Source of the DNA: Mycolicibacterium diernhoferi
GTDB lineage: Bacteria > Actinomycetota > Actinomycetes > Mycobacteriales > Mycobacteriaceae
Reading direction: 5' to 3'
Length of the DNA: 64,000 bases
NCBI RefSeq assembly: GCF_019456655.1
Contig: NZ_CP080332.1
Span: 3,286,001-3,350,000 of the forward strand
Part shown: piece by piece, positions 7,736-16,864 of the stretch
Numbering within the stretch: position 1 is the first letter of the stretch
How the letters are laid out: each line of letters opens with the position of its first letter
The notes under the pieces: generated by a model
The model's input: the letters and a program-made list of their open reading frames with translations, nothing else
Told to the model about the DNA's origin: nothing
Database searches by the model: none
Program-made: the position numbers and the translations under genes

Positions 7736-8440
7736 GCTTGCAGCGTAAGGGTCGGCGTCCACAGCACGTAGCGACTGGTCGGCACCGTGTCGATGTTGCG
7801 ATCGGCGCCGAATCGCGCCACGCTGGCCCCCATCCGCCCCATCCGGTCGGCGAGGTCGGCGTCGTCGGCTGCCCCGAAGAAGGCGTGCAGATCCGACACC
7901 GCCTCGATCGGGAACAGTTCCTCGACGATGGCGTCCACCGGCGGCGCGTCCGCGGTGATCGCCCGCACCACGGTGTTCTGCGTGTAACCGAACGTCGCCT
8001 GGGTGGCGATCGCCACCGGTGTGTGGTCGATATGCCAGCGCTGCAACCAGATTGCCTCGTCCAGTTCGTCGGGACGACGCAGCAACGCGACATTGGCCAA
8101 TCCGGGGGTGCGCGCTCGGTACGGTGTCCGGGCCAGGCAGCGGGACCGACTCGGTCACCAGATAGGCGGCCATCTCCTGGCATTCGGTGGCCAGCAGTTC
8201 CAGTGCCGCGGTGAGCGGCGCACCGTAGTACTGCTGGGTCCAGATGCTGACCACCGCGCACACCGGCGGGTCCAGCGTGGTGAGTGTCATCAGCGATGCG
8301 CTCACCACCTCATCGCGCACATTGACCGTCAGTCCGGCGAGATCGAGTTCGGACAACTCGGTCGCCACCCGGGTCCGCAATCGGGTGCACCACTGTTCGC
8401 CGGGGTTTGTCGCGCGCAGCACGACCATCACCTTTTCCAC
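7732..8440 (-). pseudogene. EthD-like protein gene broken by a frameshift
   Basis: Two reading frames on the same strand each encode half of one protein. From the GTG at 8440 the first runs MEKVMVVLRATNPGEQW to AAYLVTESVPLPGPDT. The continuation is in another frame from about 8130 (YRARTPGLANVALLRR) and ends TPTLTLQA, with its stop at 7732 overlapping the GTG of the enoyl-CoA hydratase gene. Joined, they give about 235 residues resembling duplicated ferredoxin-like (EthD/Dabb) proteins. A one-base indel lies between about 8104 and 8145; a run of five G is at 8104-8108. It may be a true mutation or a sequencing error. A GTG at 8440 or ATG at 8428 could be the start. Confidence 0.75.
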
Positions 8441-8536
8441 CAGCCGAACCTAACAATCGGCGGCGAATCGATCACCGGCCGATCACACCTTTGCGATCGC
8501 ACCTGACACACCGGCCGGTCGGGACACAATGGCCTG

Positions 8537-10537
8537 ATGACCCTCGGCCGCCAGCTGCGACTGACGTTGTACGACGGCGGCGCCGTGCTACGAAGTCTGG
8601 CCGGCGTCCTGGGAGTGGTGCTGCTGGCCAATGCCGTGCATTCCCCGGCGGCCGCCGTGAGCACCGGGGCCGCGGCCATCGTCGCCGGCGCCAGCGCGCT
8701 GCAGGACAGCCCGCGCAGCCGCTTCCCCACGGTCGTGATCGTCTCGCTGGAGATGGCTCTGGCCGCGCTGCTCGGCGCGGTGACCGAAGCCAACACCTTC
8801 GCCTTCATCGTGGTCATCGCGTTGTGGTGTGTGGCCGCCGGACTGCATTGGGCCATCAGCGCCAATGCCGGGTTGGTGGCCGCGGCAGGTGCCGCCGTGA
8901 TGGTGACCTCGGTCCCGGCCGAGCACGACGTCGGGTCGGTGCTGGCGGTGGCGATGCTCGCCCTGACCGGCGGGCTGCTGCAGGCCATGTTGATCGTCGT
9001 GTGGCCACAACGACGCTGGCGTACCCAGCGCAGCGCGCTGACTCGCGCCTATCTGTCCCTGGCCGCCGACGCCGACCGGATCGCGGTGGATTCCGACACC
9101 ACCATCGACCGGGAGCCGCTGATCCGGCTGCGGGACGTATTCACGGTGAGCGAGGCGCTGGCCAAACGGCGGCCACCGATCTACCGCGGCTGGTACAGCC
9201 TGCCCGAGCGGATCGCCGAATCGCTGACCGCGCTGGGGCCGCACTACGACAAGGACGAGGCCGTGGCGCGGGTGCTGCACAGCGCCTCCGAACTGCTGGT
9301 GACCATCGCGCATGCCCGGCGTCGTGCCCGCTCCGACCTGGCCTACGCGACCGGCCAACTCGACGGCGCGGCCACCGCGGTGCAGGGCCCCGGACGGGAG
9401 GCCGCGATGCTGTTGTCGGCCCAGTTGCGCGAGGCCGTCGAATTGCGGTTCGGACAATTCGAACCGGACCAGGTGGCGCATCTGCGCCGCACCGGCGTCC
9501 CGGACGCGCTCACCGCGGTGAGCGGTCTCGTGCGGGCTCAGATGGTCAGTAGTTCACCGATTCTGCGGCACACGCTGCGCCTCGTCGTGGCCACCGCGAT
9601 CGGAGTGGCGCTGTGGAAGTTCGCCGATATGCCGCACGGTGTGTGGATCCCGCTGACGGTCCTGATGGTGCTGCGTCCCGAAACCGCCCACACCTACACC
9701 CGCTGCGTCGGGCGGATCGTCGGGACCGCAGCGGGTGTGGCCCTGGCCGCCTTGCTGACCTCGCTGGCCGATCCCACCGGTGCGGCCTCGGCCGTGCTGG
9801 CGGTGGTGTTCCTCGCCGGCGGCTATCTCACCGCAGAGATCAGTTACCTCGGGGTGACCATCGCCATCGCCGGGACCCTGGTCTTCCTGATGAACATCGG
9901 TAACGCTTCCAGCGCGGGCGCGGTCGGGGATCCCCTGCTGGCGGTGGTGGTCGGCGGCGGGCTGGCCGTCGCTGTCCATGTGCTGATCCCCGACAACGCA
10001 CTGGTCCGGTTGCGGCAGCGCGCCGGCGAACTGCTGAAGACCGAGATCGACTATGCGGCAATGGTGATCAGAGCTTTCGTACACGATCTGGATCATCCGA
10101 AAGAGCAGCTCGAATCCGCCTGGGGGCGGGCGGTGAGCGCCCGCGCCGCCTTCGAGGCCACCGCCGGCGCGACCGGCACCGAGTCCCGTGCGCTGCGCCG
10201 TTGGATGCGGTCCTACCGCGCCGCACTGAACTCCGTCACGACCTCGTGCGCCGCTCTGGAAGCCCACCTGCCTGCGCATCCCCCACCCAACCTGAACCGC
10301 GAATTCGTGGCCGCGGTGGACGATTACGTCAAGGCACTGTGCGGTGACCCGGCCACCCCGGCGGCGCCCTGGAGCGTCGACAGCGACGCGTTGCTGACGG
10401 CCAGCGCGAGCGTGCGCGAGGCCTCGGCATTGCTGACCGACGACCACGCCGCCGAACGGCTGCTGGTCGGCGAGATCTGCAACATCACCACGGTGGTGAC
10501 CGACATCGCCGCCACCGACATCAAGCTCAGCCAGTGA
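8537..10537 (+). CDS. FUSC-family membrane protein (putative aromatic acid exporter)
   Basis: This 666-residue protein has two membrane blocks of about five or six helices each (residues about 20-150 and 345-480), separated and followed by soluble alpha-helical regions. This is the layout of the FUSC/AaeB/YccC family of efflux proteins. The second membrane block shows the typical IGVALWKFADMPHGVWIPLTVLMVLRP pattern (written in part), in which a helix leads into a Pro-rich turn. Family members export aromatic acids or fusaric acid, but the substrate here is unknown. The gene is divergent from the EthD-like gene and convergent with the thioesterase gene, with only three bases between the ends. 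Confidence 0.8.
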   Translation: MTLGRQLRLTLYDGGAVLRSLAGVLGVVLLANAVHSPAAAVSTGAAAIVAGASALQDSPRSRFPTVVIVSLEMALAALLGAVTEANTFAFIVVIALWCVAAGLHWAISANAGLVAAAGAAVMVTSVPAEHDVGSVLAVAMLALTGGLLQAMLIVVWPQRRWRTQRSALTRAYLSLAADADRIAVDSDTTIDREPLIRLRDVFTVSEALAKRRPPIYRGWYSLPERIAESLTALGPHYDKDEAVARVLHSASELLVTIAHARRRARSDLAYATGQLDGAATAVQGPGREAAMLLSAQLREAVELRFGQFEPDQVAHLRRTGVPDALTAVSGLVRAQMVSSSPILRHTLRLVVATAIGVALWKFADMPHGVWIPLTVLMVLRPETAHTYTRCVGRIVGTAAGVALAALLTSLADPTGAASAVLAVVFLAGGYLTAEISYLGVTIAIAGTLVFLMNIGNASSAGAVGDPLLAVVVGGGLAVAVHVLIPDNALVRLRQRAGELLKTEIDYAAMVIRAFVHDLDHPKEQLESAWGRAVSARAAFEATAGATGTESRALRRWMRSYRAALNSVTTSCAALEAHLPAHPPPNLNREFVAAVDDYVKALCGDPATPAAPWSVDSDALLTASASVREASALLTDDHAAERLLVGEICNITTVVTDIAATDIKLSQ

Positions 10538-10540
10538 GGA

Positions 10541-11164
10541 TCAGTCCTGTACCCACCTGGGCCGGATGAACACTCCCTCGGCCTGCACCGTGGGCCCTTC
10601 GGCATCCGAGATGAAGCCGGTGGCAAAGGTTTTCACGCCTTCGGTACGCTCGGCGGCCGCCTGCACCCGCAACGCACCGAGTCGGGTGGGACGTAGATAG
10701 CGCAGGCTGATGGTCCCGGTCAGTCGCGGACTGGTGGCCGGGCTGGCCGCCTCGCCGAGCATGTGGTCGAGGATCAGTGCGGCCACTCCCCCGTGCACGT
10801 GCCCCGGCGGCCCCTCATAGGCCGCGCCCAGGGTGAAATCGGCGGACACGCTGCCGTCGGGATGGTGCTGCACCGACAACGGCGGCGCGACCGGGTTGCG
10901 TAGCCCGATCACGGCGTTGCCCCAGGGCATCCGGTCGCCCTGCTCGGTGAACCGCACCCCGAACGGGCCGTCGATCTGCTTGCTGCGCAGAGCGGCCGTC
11001 GCCGCATCGATCTGCGCCTTCGCGGCCGCCACCGTCTCGGCGGCGGCGTCTGTGCGGATGGTCGCATCGATGAGTTCACGCACCGATTCGGTCAGCGGCC
11101 GATAGATCTCACGCAATCGTTCGACGTCCTCGGCGCTGAGGTCCTCGACAGTGAAGTCCAACAT
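10541..11164 (-). CDS. Hotdog-fold acyl-CoA thioesterase (PaaI-like)
   Basis: This is a 207-residue protein with a helical N-terminal part of about 90 residues and a C-terminal hotdog domain. The HGGVAALILDHMLGEAA helix carries the Gly-Gly and Asp expected in PaaI-type thioesterases. The start at MLDFTVEDL is placed directly downstream of a perfect KstR-type palindrome that begins nine bases upstream of the ATG; longer in-frame readings cross this operator. KstR control suggests a role in sterol or side-chain acyl-CoA turnover. It is convergent with the FUSC gene. Confidence 0.85.
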   Translation of the reverse strand: MLDFTVEDLSAEDVERLREIYRPLTESVRELIDATIRTDAAAETVAAAKAQIDAATAALRSKQIDGPFGVRFTEQGDRMPWGNAVIGLRNPVAPPLSVQHHPDGSVSADFTLGAAYEGPPGHVHGGVAALILDHMLGEAASPATSPRLTGTISLRYLRPTRLGALRVQAAAERTEGVKTFATGFISDAEGPTVQAEGVFIRPRWVQD

Positions 11165-11172
11165 GCAAGAAC

Positions 11173-11186
11173 TAGAACATGTTCTA
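11173..11186. promoter_or_regulatory. KstR-type operator, perfect palindrome
   Basis: TAGAACATGTTCTA is a perfect 14-base palindrome that matches TnnAACnnGTTnnA completely. It ends nine bases from the thioesterase start codon, so KstR bound here would cover the transcription start or ribosome site. Confidence 0.75.
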
Positions 11187-11358
11187 CCGGCGCTGTCGAG
11201 TGCACCGGTCCGCCGCGTACACCGGACGGCCCATCGGCCCTCCAGCGAAACACGCGTACCGGGCACGCGAGGGACTTTTCGCGCGACCGCTACGCGTGTC
11301 TCGGCGCTGCGGTGCGGGTCACAACGCCGTTGGCCGGGTGTCATAGATAACCTGATAT

Positions 11359-11380
11359 TTCGTAGTCATCTGTCTACGAA
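11359..11380. promoter_or_regulatory. Near-perfect palindrome, probable TetR operator
   Basis: TTCGTAG and CTACGAA arms enclose TCATCTGT, giving a 22-base palindrome with only two mismatched pairs. It is 19 bases upstream of the TetR gene ATG and probably serves autoregulation of the tetR-membrane protein pair. Confidence 0.65.
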
Positions 11381-11399
11381 GTCACTTAGGCTCGTGACC

Positions 11400-11999
11400 A
11401 TGGCTGCCCGAACACACAGCGCCGACCCCCGCGCCGAACGGGTCCGCACGCGCCTGCACGAGGCGGCGTTCGCACTCGCCCACGAACATCCGGTCGACGA
11501 GCTCACCGTCGCGGGCATCGTGGGCCGCGCGGGTGTCAGCCGGCAGGTGTTCTACCAACACTTCCGTGACCGTGACGATGCGGTCGCAGCCGCGTTCTCG
11601 GTGGCGTTCGAACAGGCCACCGCCGACATCGGCGGCGACCCGCGGGTGTGCATCATGCGACTGTTCGACTTCGCCGGCGAGCACCGCGCGATGTACCGCA
11701 ATGTGGTGCCGAGTTCGGTCACCCAGCGCGTGGTCAGCGCCTTCCGCACCGAGCTGGCCCCGGCCTGCGCCGAGATCGCCAGAACCGGCACCGGCCCGGG
11801 CGGCCCCGTCACCCCCATCGCGGGGCTGACCGAGGAGGCGGTGACCCGCTTCCTGGTCGGTGGGTTCATGGAGGTGCTGCGCGCCTGGATGGAGGAGCCC
11901 GAGGCCCGGGACGCCCGCGACCTCCGCGACCGGGTGGCCGCGGCCTTCGACACCGTCAACGCACTTCTCACGCCGCCCGACGCCGCGGCGCGGTTCTGA
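11400..11999 (+). CDS. TetR-family transcriptional regulator
   Basis: This is a 199-residue repressor. The N-terminal helix-turn-helix reads LTVAGIVGRAGVSRQVFYQHFRDRDDAV at about residues 38-62 (partial quotes), and the remaining helical ligand domain is standard in length. The ATG giving MAARTHSAD is used; a GTG two codons upstream is an alternative. The TGATG junction places the next ATG inside its stop codon region, so it is coupled to the membrane protein gene. The palindrome at 11359-11380 probably is its own operator. The ligand is unknown. Confidence 0.9.
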   Translation: MAARTHSADPRAERVRTRLHEAAFALAHEHPVDELTVAGIVGRAGVSRQVFYQHFRDRDDAVAAAFSVAFEQATADIGGDPRVCIMRLFDFAGEHRAMYRNVVPSSVTQRVVSAFRTELAPACAEIARTGTGPGGPVTPIAGLTEEAVTRFLVGGFMEVLRAWMEEPEARDARDLRDRVAAAFDTVNALLTPPDAAARF

Positions 12000-13051
12000 T
12001 GGGTAAGCACAGCGCGCCGGCGGCCGCACCGACCGTCCAGCAGACGGCACCCGAAGGACACGGCGTCACCCGCGCCCAGGTCCGCTATGTCGCGCTGGCG
12101 ATGGTCACCTTCTCCCTGCTGGTCCTTGCGATGATCGCCAGCTATGCCGGCGCCTTCGCCAAACCGACGCTGCATCACCTGGACGTCGCGGTCGTCGCGC
12201 CCGCCCAGCTGATCGACGCCCTGGACAACCGGGACGGACTGGATGTCACCGCAGTCGCCGATGCTGCGGCAGCCCGCACTCAGGTCCTGGAACGCAGGGC
12301 CGACGCCGCGCTGGTCGAATCGTCGGGCCGACTGGACATCTACGTGGCCGGCGGGGGCGGCCACAGCGTCGCCGCCGCCGCCGAGACCGTCGGACGCGCG
12401 GTGGCAGGCGAAGCCGGGCTGGTTCCCTCGGTCACCGATATCGCACCGACCTCGGCGGGTAATCCCTCGGGCACCGTCGAGTTCTACGCGATCATCTTCG
12501 TGTCCCTCGGCGCCTCCATCGGGGCCACCGCCTTCGGTTATCTGGTCGGGTCGGTGCGACGGCCGTGGACACTGGCGCTGCGCACCGTCACGCTCTCGAC
12601 GTATGCGGCCCTGCTGGCCGGCGTCGTCACCATCTATGTGGACACCGGAATCGACGCCCTCGGCGCACATCCGTGGCAGGTGTTCGGCGCACTGTGGCTC
12701 TACGCGATGGCCGTCGGGGGCGCGGTCACCGGGGTCTCGGCCGCGTTCGGCACCGTCGCCGCACTGATCGTGACCGCATTCCTGGTGATCGTCGGCAACG
12801 CGGCCGCCGCCGGGCCGGTCGGCCTGCCGCTGCTGTCGGGCTTCTACACGGTGTTCAACCGCATCGTGCCGCAGGGGTCCGGGGTCGCACTGCTGCGCAG
12901 CATCGAGTACTTCGGCGGCCACGGCGCCGTGACACCGATTGTCACGCTGGTGATCTGGGCCGCGACGGGCGCGGCCCTGGCGATGCTCGCCACCACCGTC
13001 CGGATGCCCGCGGCGCAGCGTTTGTGGCAACGCGTCGCCGTGCACGGCTGA
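11999..13051 (+). CDS. ABC-2-like / YhgE-Pip-like membrane protein
   Basis: This 350-residue protein has one N-terminal membrane helix (about 30-50), an extracytoplasmic stretch of about 110 residues, and five further helices from about residue 165 to the end. This layout fits ABC-2 type permease-like proteins of the YhgE/Pip or DUF3533 kind. No ATPase gene is nearby, so it may act alone or with a partner elsewhere. It overlaps the end of the TetR gene in TGATG and is probably its regulated target. The substrate is unknown. Confidence 0.75.
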   Translation: MGKHSAPAAAPTVQQTAPEGHGVTRAQVRYVALAMVTFSLLVLAMIASYAGAFAKPTLHHLDVAVVAPAQLIDALDNRDGLDVTAVADAAAARTQVLERRADAALVESSGRLDIYVAGGGGHSVAAAAETVGRAVAGEAGLVPSVTDIAPTSAGNPSGTVEFYAIIFVSLGASIGATAFGYLVGSVRRPWTLALRTVTLSTYAALLAGVVTIYVDTGIDALGAHPWQVFGALWLYAMAVGGAVTGVSAAFGTVAALIVTAFLVIVGNAAAAGPVGLPLLSGFYTVFNRIVPQGSGVALLRSIEYFGGHGAVTPIVTLVIWAATGAALAMLATTVRMPAAQRLWQRVAVHG

Positions 13052-13070
13052 GGAGACCTATCGTTGCCCC

Positions 13071-14759
13071 ATGAGCGAGCCGTACTACGACCTGGGGTCC
13101 TACTCCCGCAGGGTCGAGACGTCTTCGCCGCAGGCGCAGCTGTGGTTCGACCGGGGGTTGGTGTGGGCCTACGCGTTCAACCACGGGGAGGCGGTGCGCT
13201 GTTTCGAGCGTGCCCTCGAACATGACGGCGATCTGGCCATCGCGCGCTGGGGCATCGCCTACGCCGTCGGCCCGAACTACAACAAGGCGTGGGATGCCTT
13301 CGACCCTGTCGAGCTGGCCGGCGCGTTGGCCCGGGCCCGCGCGGAGCTCGCCGCCGCGGCCGGCGGACACGCCTCGACGACCGAGCGCGCACTCATCGAG
13401 GCACTGGCGGCGCGTTTCCCGACCGACGACCCACTCGACGACGCGGCCCTGACCGACGGACACCGGGCCTATGCCGCGGCCATGTCCGTGGTGGCCGAGA
13501 CCTGCCCCGACGATGTGGATGTACAGGCGCTGGCCGCCGACGCGTTGCTCAACGTCACCGCATGGGCCTTGTGGGACAACACAACCGGCCGGCCGGCCGC
13601 GGGCTCCCGGGTGATCGAGGCCAAGGCGCTGCTCGATGCCGCACTCGCCGGCCCGGCCGGACGGCGCCATCCGGGTGTCCTGCACCTCTATATCCATGCC
13701 ATGGAGATGTCGGCGCATCCGGAGGACGCACTGCCCGCCGCCGACCTGCTGCGTGGGCTGGTCCCCGACGCCGGCCACCTGCAGCACATGCCGAGCCACA
13801 TCGATGTGCTCTGCGGTGACTACCGGGCGTCGGTGGTGGCCAACCAGGCGGCGGTGCGCGCCGACCGCACGTTCGTCGAGCAGGCCGGCCCACTGAACTT
13901 CTACTCCCTCTACCGCGCACACGATCTGCACTTCGTGGTGTACTCGGCCATGTTCGAGGGCAACTACCGGATCGCCGAGGAGGCCGCCACCGAACTCGCC
14001 GAACAGTTGAGCCCGGAGCTGCTGGCCATCGACTCGCCGCCGATGGCGGACTGGCTGGAGGCGTTCGTGCCGCTGCGGGTGCACGTGCTGGTGCGGTTCG
14101 GCCGCTGGGACGAGTTGATCGCGTTGGGCCTGCCCGAGGACCCCGAGCTGTACTGCACCACCGCCGCCACCGTGCACTACGGTCGCGGCATCGCATACGC
14201 CGCCACGGGCCAGTTATCTGCGGCCCGCGCCGAACAGGCGGCGCTGGCTGCGACGTACGCACGCATCCCCGAATCCCGCTACCTGTTCAACAACACCAGC
14301 CGCGACATCCTGGCCATCGCGATCGCCATGCTCGACGGCGAAATCGCTTACCGGGAAGAACGTTTCGAGGAGGCGTTCACGCTCCTGCGACAGGCGATCG
14401 CACTCGATGACGCGCTGCCCTACGACGAACCGTGGGGCTGGATGCAGCCGACCCGGCACGCTTACGGGGCGCTGCTGGCCGAGCAGGGCCGAGTCGAGGA
14501 GGCCGCCGCGGTCTACGCGGCGGATCTGGGGCTGGACAACACCCTGCGGCGCTCCTGCCAACACCCCGGAAACGTCTGGAGCCTGCACGGATACCACGAA
14601 TGTCTGCGCCGGCTGGGCCGCGACGCCGAGGCGCGGATCATCGCCAAGCAGCTCGACGTGGCCCGCGCACGGGCCGACGTCCCGGTGCTGGCATCCTGCG
14701 CGTGCAGGCTGGATGTCAGCCCGGATGTCACGGCCGAACCGTCCCCGTGTTGCGATTGA
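13071..14759 (+). CDS. Tetratricopeptide-repeat protein, function unknown
   Basis: This 562-residue soluble protein is rich in Ala and in paired helices. TPR-like units are clear at the N-terminus (WFDRGLVWAYAFNHGEAVRCF and following), in the middle (GNYRIAEEAATELAEQL) and near the C-terminus (HAYGALLAEQGRVEEAAAVY). No catalytic domain or signal peptide is seen. A Cys-rich tail ends in SCACRLDV...PCCD. Proteins of this kind are found widely in actinomycetes without a known role. It starts 19 bases after the membrane protein gene and may be cotranscribed. Confidence 0.8.
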   Translation: MSEPYYDLGSYSRRVETSSPQAQLWFDRGLVWAYAFNHGEAVRCFERALEHDGDLAIARWGIAYAVGPNYNKAWDAFDPVELAGALARARAELAAAAGGHASTTERALIEALAARFPTDDPLDDAALTDGHRAYAAAMSVVAETCPDDVDVQALAADALLNVTAWALWDNTTGRPAAGSRVIEAKALLDAALAGPAGRRHPGVLHLYIHAMEMSAHPEDALPAADLLRGLVPDAGHLQHMPSHIDVLCGDYRASVVANQAAVRADRTFVEQAGPLNFYSLYRAHDLHFVVYSAMFEGNYRIAEEAATELAEQLSPELLAIDSPPMADWLEAFVPLRVHVLVRFGRWDELIALGLPEDPELYCTTAATVHYGRGIAYAATGQLSAARAEQAALAATYARIPESRYLFNNTSRDILAIAIAMLDGEIAYREERFEEAFTLLRQAIALDDALPYDEPWGWMQPTRHAYGALLAEQGRVEEAAAVYAADLGLDNTLRRSCQHPGNVWSLHGYHECLRRLGRDAEARIIAKQLDVARARADVPVLASCACRLDVSPDVTAEPSPCCD

Positions 14760-14897
14760 ATGAATTTGCTTGGCTCACAATGTGTCATATCGCCCATTCC
14801 CGGCACCGAGGGCCTATTCTTGCCGGTAGCAAGCGGTAACGGGGGGCTCGCACAATCTTGGGTGATGTGCCGCCGTCCGCTGTGGAGAGGACGCCCG

Positions 14898-15104
14898 ATG
14901 ACGCGCGAACGCCATGCAGAAGAACCCTTATTCGCCCTCGTCCGGATGATCCGGGGTGCCGTCGAGGACCCGGTGCGCTCGGCGGGCGGCAATGACCGCG
15001 ATGTCGAGGCGATCGCCGTCGCGGCCGCCTACGCGGCGTGGTGCTGGGGGGCGGCACCATCTGCCGACATCGAGCCACCGGGCTTGAACCGAATGCCCGC
15101 GTAG
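14898..15104 (+). CDS. Small hypothetical protein
   Basis: This is a 68-residue frame with GAGAGG eight bases before the ATG. It is Ala-rich with a charged start (MTRERHAEEPLFALVRMI) and no recognised motif. It sits between the TPR gene and the deaminase gene and ends nine bases before the latter. An upstream in-frame ATG at 14760 is possible but would overlap what looks like a promoter region. The stretch 14760-14897 shows nothing else identifiable. Confidence 0.45.
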   Translation: MTRERHAEEPLFALVRMIRGAVEDPVRSAGGNDRDVEAIAVAAAYAAWCWGAAPSADIEPPGLNRMPA

Positions 15105-15113
15105 ACTGCCGGT

Positions 15114-15593
15114 GTGGCGATCAGCGACGAGGACCTCGACCATCTGCGTCGCTGCGTCGGACTCGCCCGCACTGCGCTCGACGGCGGTGACGAGCCGTTC
15201 GGCTCTCTGTTGGTCGATGAGAACGGCGCCGTCCTGTTCGCCGACCACAACCGGGTCAAGGACGGCGATGCGACCCAGCATCCCGAATTCGCCATCGCCC
15301 GGTGGGCCGCTGAGCACCTGACACCGGGACAGCGCGCCGCCGCCACCGTCTACACCTCCGGTGAGCACTGCCCGATGTGCTCGGCCGCGCACGCCTGGGT
15401 CGGGCTCGGACGCATCGTGTACGCCGCCTCCTCCGAACAGCTCGGCCGATGGTGCGCCCAGTGGGGCACGCCCACCTCCCCCGTCGCGCCGTTGCCCATC
15501 GGCGTCGTCGCGCCCGGTCTCGTCACCGACGGTCCGGCACCGGATCTCGAGAACGAGATGCGTGCCCTGTACGAAGCGAAGTTCCGCCCGTGA
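15114..15593 (+). CDS. Nucleoside/base deaminase (CMP-dCMP deaminase fold)
   Basis: This is a 159-residue zinc-dependent hydrolytic deaminase. Zinc ligands and the proton-shuttle residue are visible: His56 and Glu58 in THPEFA, and Cys86 and Cys89 in HCPMC. The family includes guanine deaminases, cytosine deaminases and TadA; the HPEFA motif differs from the HAE of TadA and makes a free base or nucleoside a more likely substrate. The GTG start is the first good one in frame. Its stop overlaps the GTG of the amylase-like gene (GTGA), indicating translational coupling with a functionally unrelated enzyme. Confidence 0.88.
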   Translation: MAISDEDLDHLRRCVGLARTALDGGDEPFGSLLVDENGAVLFADHNRVKDGDATQHPEFAIARWAAEHLTPGQRAAATVYTSGEHCPMCSAAHAWVGLGRIVYAASSEQLGRWCAQWGTPTSPVAPLPIGVVAPGLVTDGPAPDLENEMRALYEAKFRP

Positions 15594-16864
15594 CCGATCC
15601 GGACTGGGTGCGTCACGTGATCTGGTGGCATATCTACCCCCTCGGTTTCGTGGGCGCCTTCCCGGCGCAGTCCGCGCCGACCGAGGACCAGCATCGGCTG
15701 CTGCGCATCATCGACTGGCTGGACCACGCGGTCGAGCTCGGCGCCTCCGGTCTGGCGCTGGGCCCGGTGTTCGCCTCGCGCACACACGGTTACGACACCA
15801 CCGACCACCGGCGTATCGACCCTCGGTTGGGTACCGACGCCGACTTCGACCGGCTGATCGAAGAATGCCGCCGGCGCGGGCTGCGGGTGCTGCTCGACGG
15901 TGTCTTCAACCATGTCGGCACCGACTTCCCCCGCTACCGCGACGCCCTGCACAGCGGATCCGGAGAATGGTTTCGCCGCGGCCGCAACGGATTCGCCACC
16001 TTCGAGGGTCATGGTGAGCTGATCGCACTCAACCACGCCAACCCCGATGTGGTGGCCTACACCGTTGAGGTCATGGACCACTGGCTGAGCCGGGGCGCCG
16101 ACGGCTGGCGGCTGGACGCGGCGTACGCGGTGCCGTCGTCGTTCTGGGCGAAGGTACTTCCGCAGGTACGCGGCCGTCACCCGCAGGCCTGGTTCGTCGG
16201 CGAGATCATCCACGGCGACTACCCCACCCAGGTGCAAGCCGGCGGGCTGGACTCGGTCACCCAGTACGAATTGTGGAAGGCGATCTGGAGCAGCCTCAAC
16301 GACGGCAACTTCCACGAGCTCGACTGGGCACTGCAGCGGCACAACACATTTCTGCAGACCTTCGTACCGCTCACCTTCATCGGCAACCACGACGTCAGCA
16401 GGATCGCCAGCCAGCTGACCGACATCCGCCACGTCGAGCATGCACTGGTGCTGTTGCTCACCACCGGCGGGACACCGAGCATCTACGCCGGTGACGAGTG
16501 GGCGTGGCGCGGCGTCAAGGAGGAGCGCGCCGGTGGGGATGACGCGGTCCGGCCGGAGTTCGGGTCCCGGCCCGACGGCCCCGACGACACCCTGTCGCTG
16601 CATCAGTACCTGATCGGGCTGCGCCGCCGCAACGCATGGCTGCACACCGCGACCACCGAAGCGCTGCAGCTGAGCAACACCGGCTACGTCTACCGGACCG
16701 GAACCGGGACGGATTCCCTGGTGGTGGCGCTCAACATCGGCGACGCACCGATGAACGCGGACCTACCGGCGGCGGGTCGGGTCATCGCCGGGTCGGGTGC
16801 CCCGCCGGTCGACCGGGTGCAGCAGCTCGTCGTTCCGCCGCACGGCTGGGTGATCGTCGACTAG
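15590..16864 (+). CDS. GH13 alpha-amylase family glycosidase
   Basis: This is a 424-residue (beta/alpha)8-barrel glycosidase. All catalytic elements are present: the nucleophile Asp176 in WRLDAA, acid/base Glu205 in FVGEII, and Asp268 in GNHD, plus the region-I type motif VLLDGVFNHVG. There is no signal peptide, so it acts in the cytoplasm, perhaps on maltodextrin or trehalose-type glucans. The start GTG overlaps the deaminase stop. The 3' end overlaps the convergent NADH dehydrogenase-like gene by four bases. Exact specificity (amylase, isomaltase or trehalose synthase-like) is not resolved. Confidence 0.88.
   Translation: MTDPDWVRHVIWWHIYPLGFVGAFPAQSAPTEDQHRLLRIIDWLDHAVELGASGLALGPVFASRTHGYDTTDHRRIDPRLGTDADFDRLIEECRRRGLRVLLDGVFNHVGTDFPRYRDALHSGSGEWFRRGRNGFATFEGHGELIALNHANPDVVAYTVEVMDHWLSRGADGWRLDAAYAVPSSFWAKVLPQVRGRHPQAWFVGEIIHGDYPTQVQAGGLDSVTQYELWKAIWSSLNDGNFHELDWALQRHNTFLQTFVPLTFIGNHDVSRIASQLTDIRHVEHALVLLLTTGGTPSIYAGDEWAWRGVKEERAGGDDAVRPEFGSRPDGPDDTLSLHQYLIGLRRRNAWLHTATTEALQLSNTGYVYRTGTGTDSLVVALNIGDAPMNADLPAAGRVIAGSGAPPVDRVQQLVVPPHGWVIVD

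Noticed and set aside
6980..8440. A single 486-codon fusion of EthD-like and enoyl-CoA hydratase sequences
   Set aside because: The middle part is low-complexity Arg-rich translation of the wrong frame; the EthD-like second half is in another frame and its stop overlaps the hydratase GTG.
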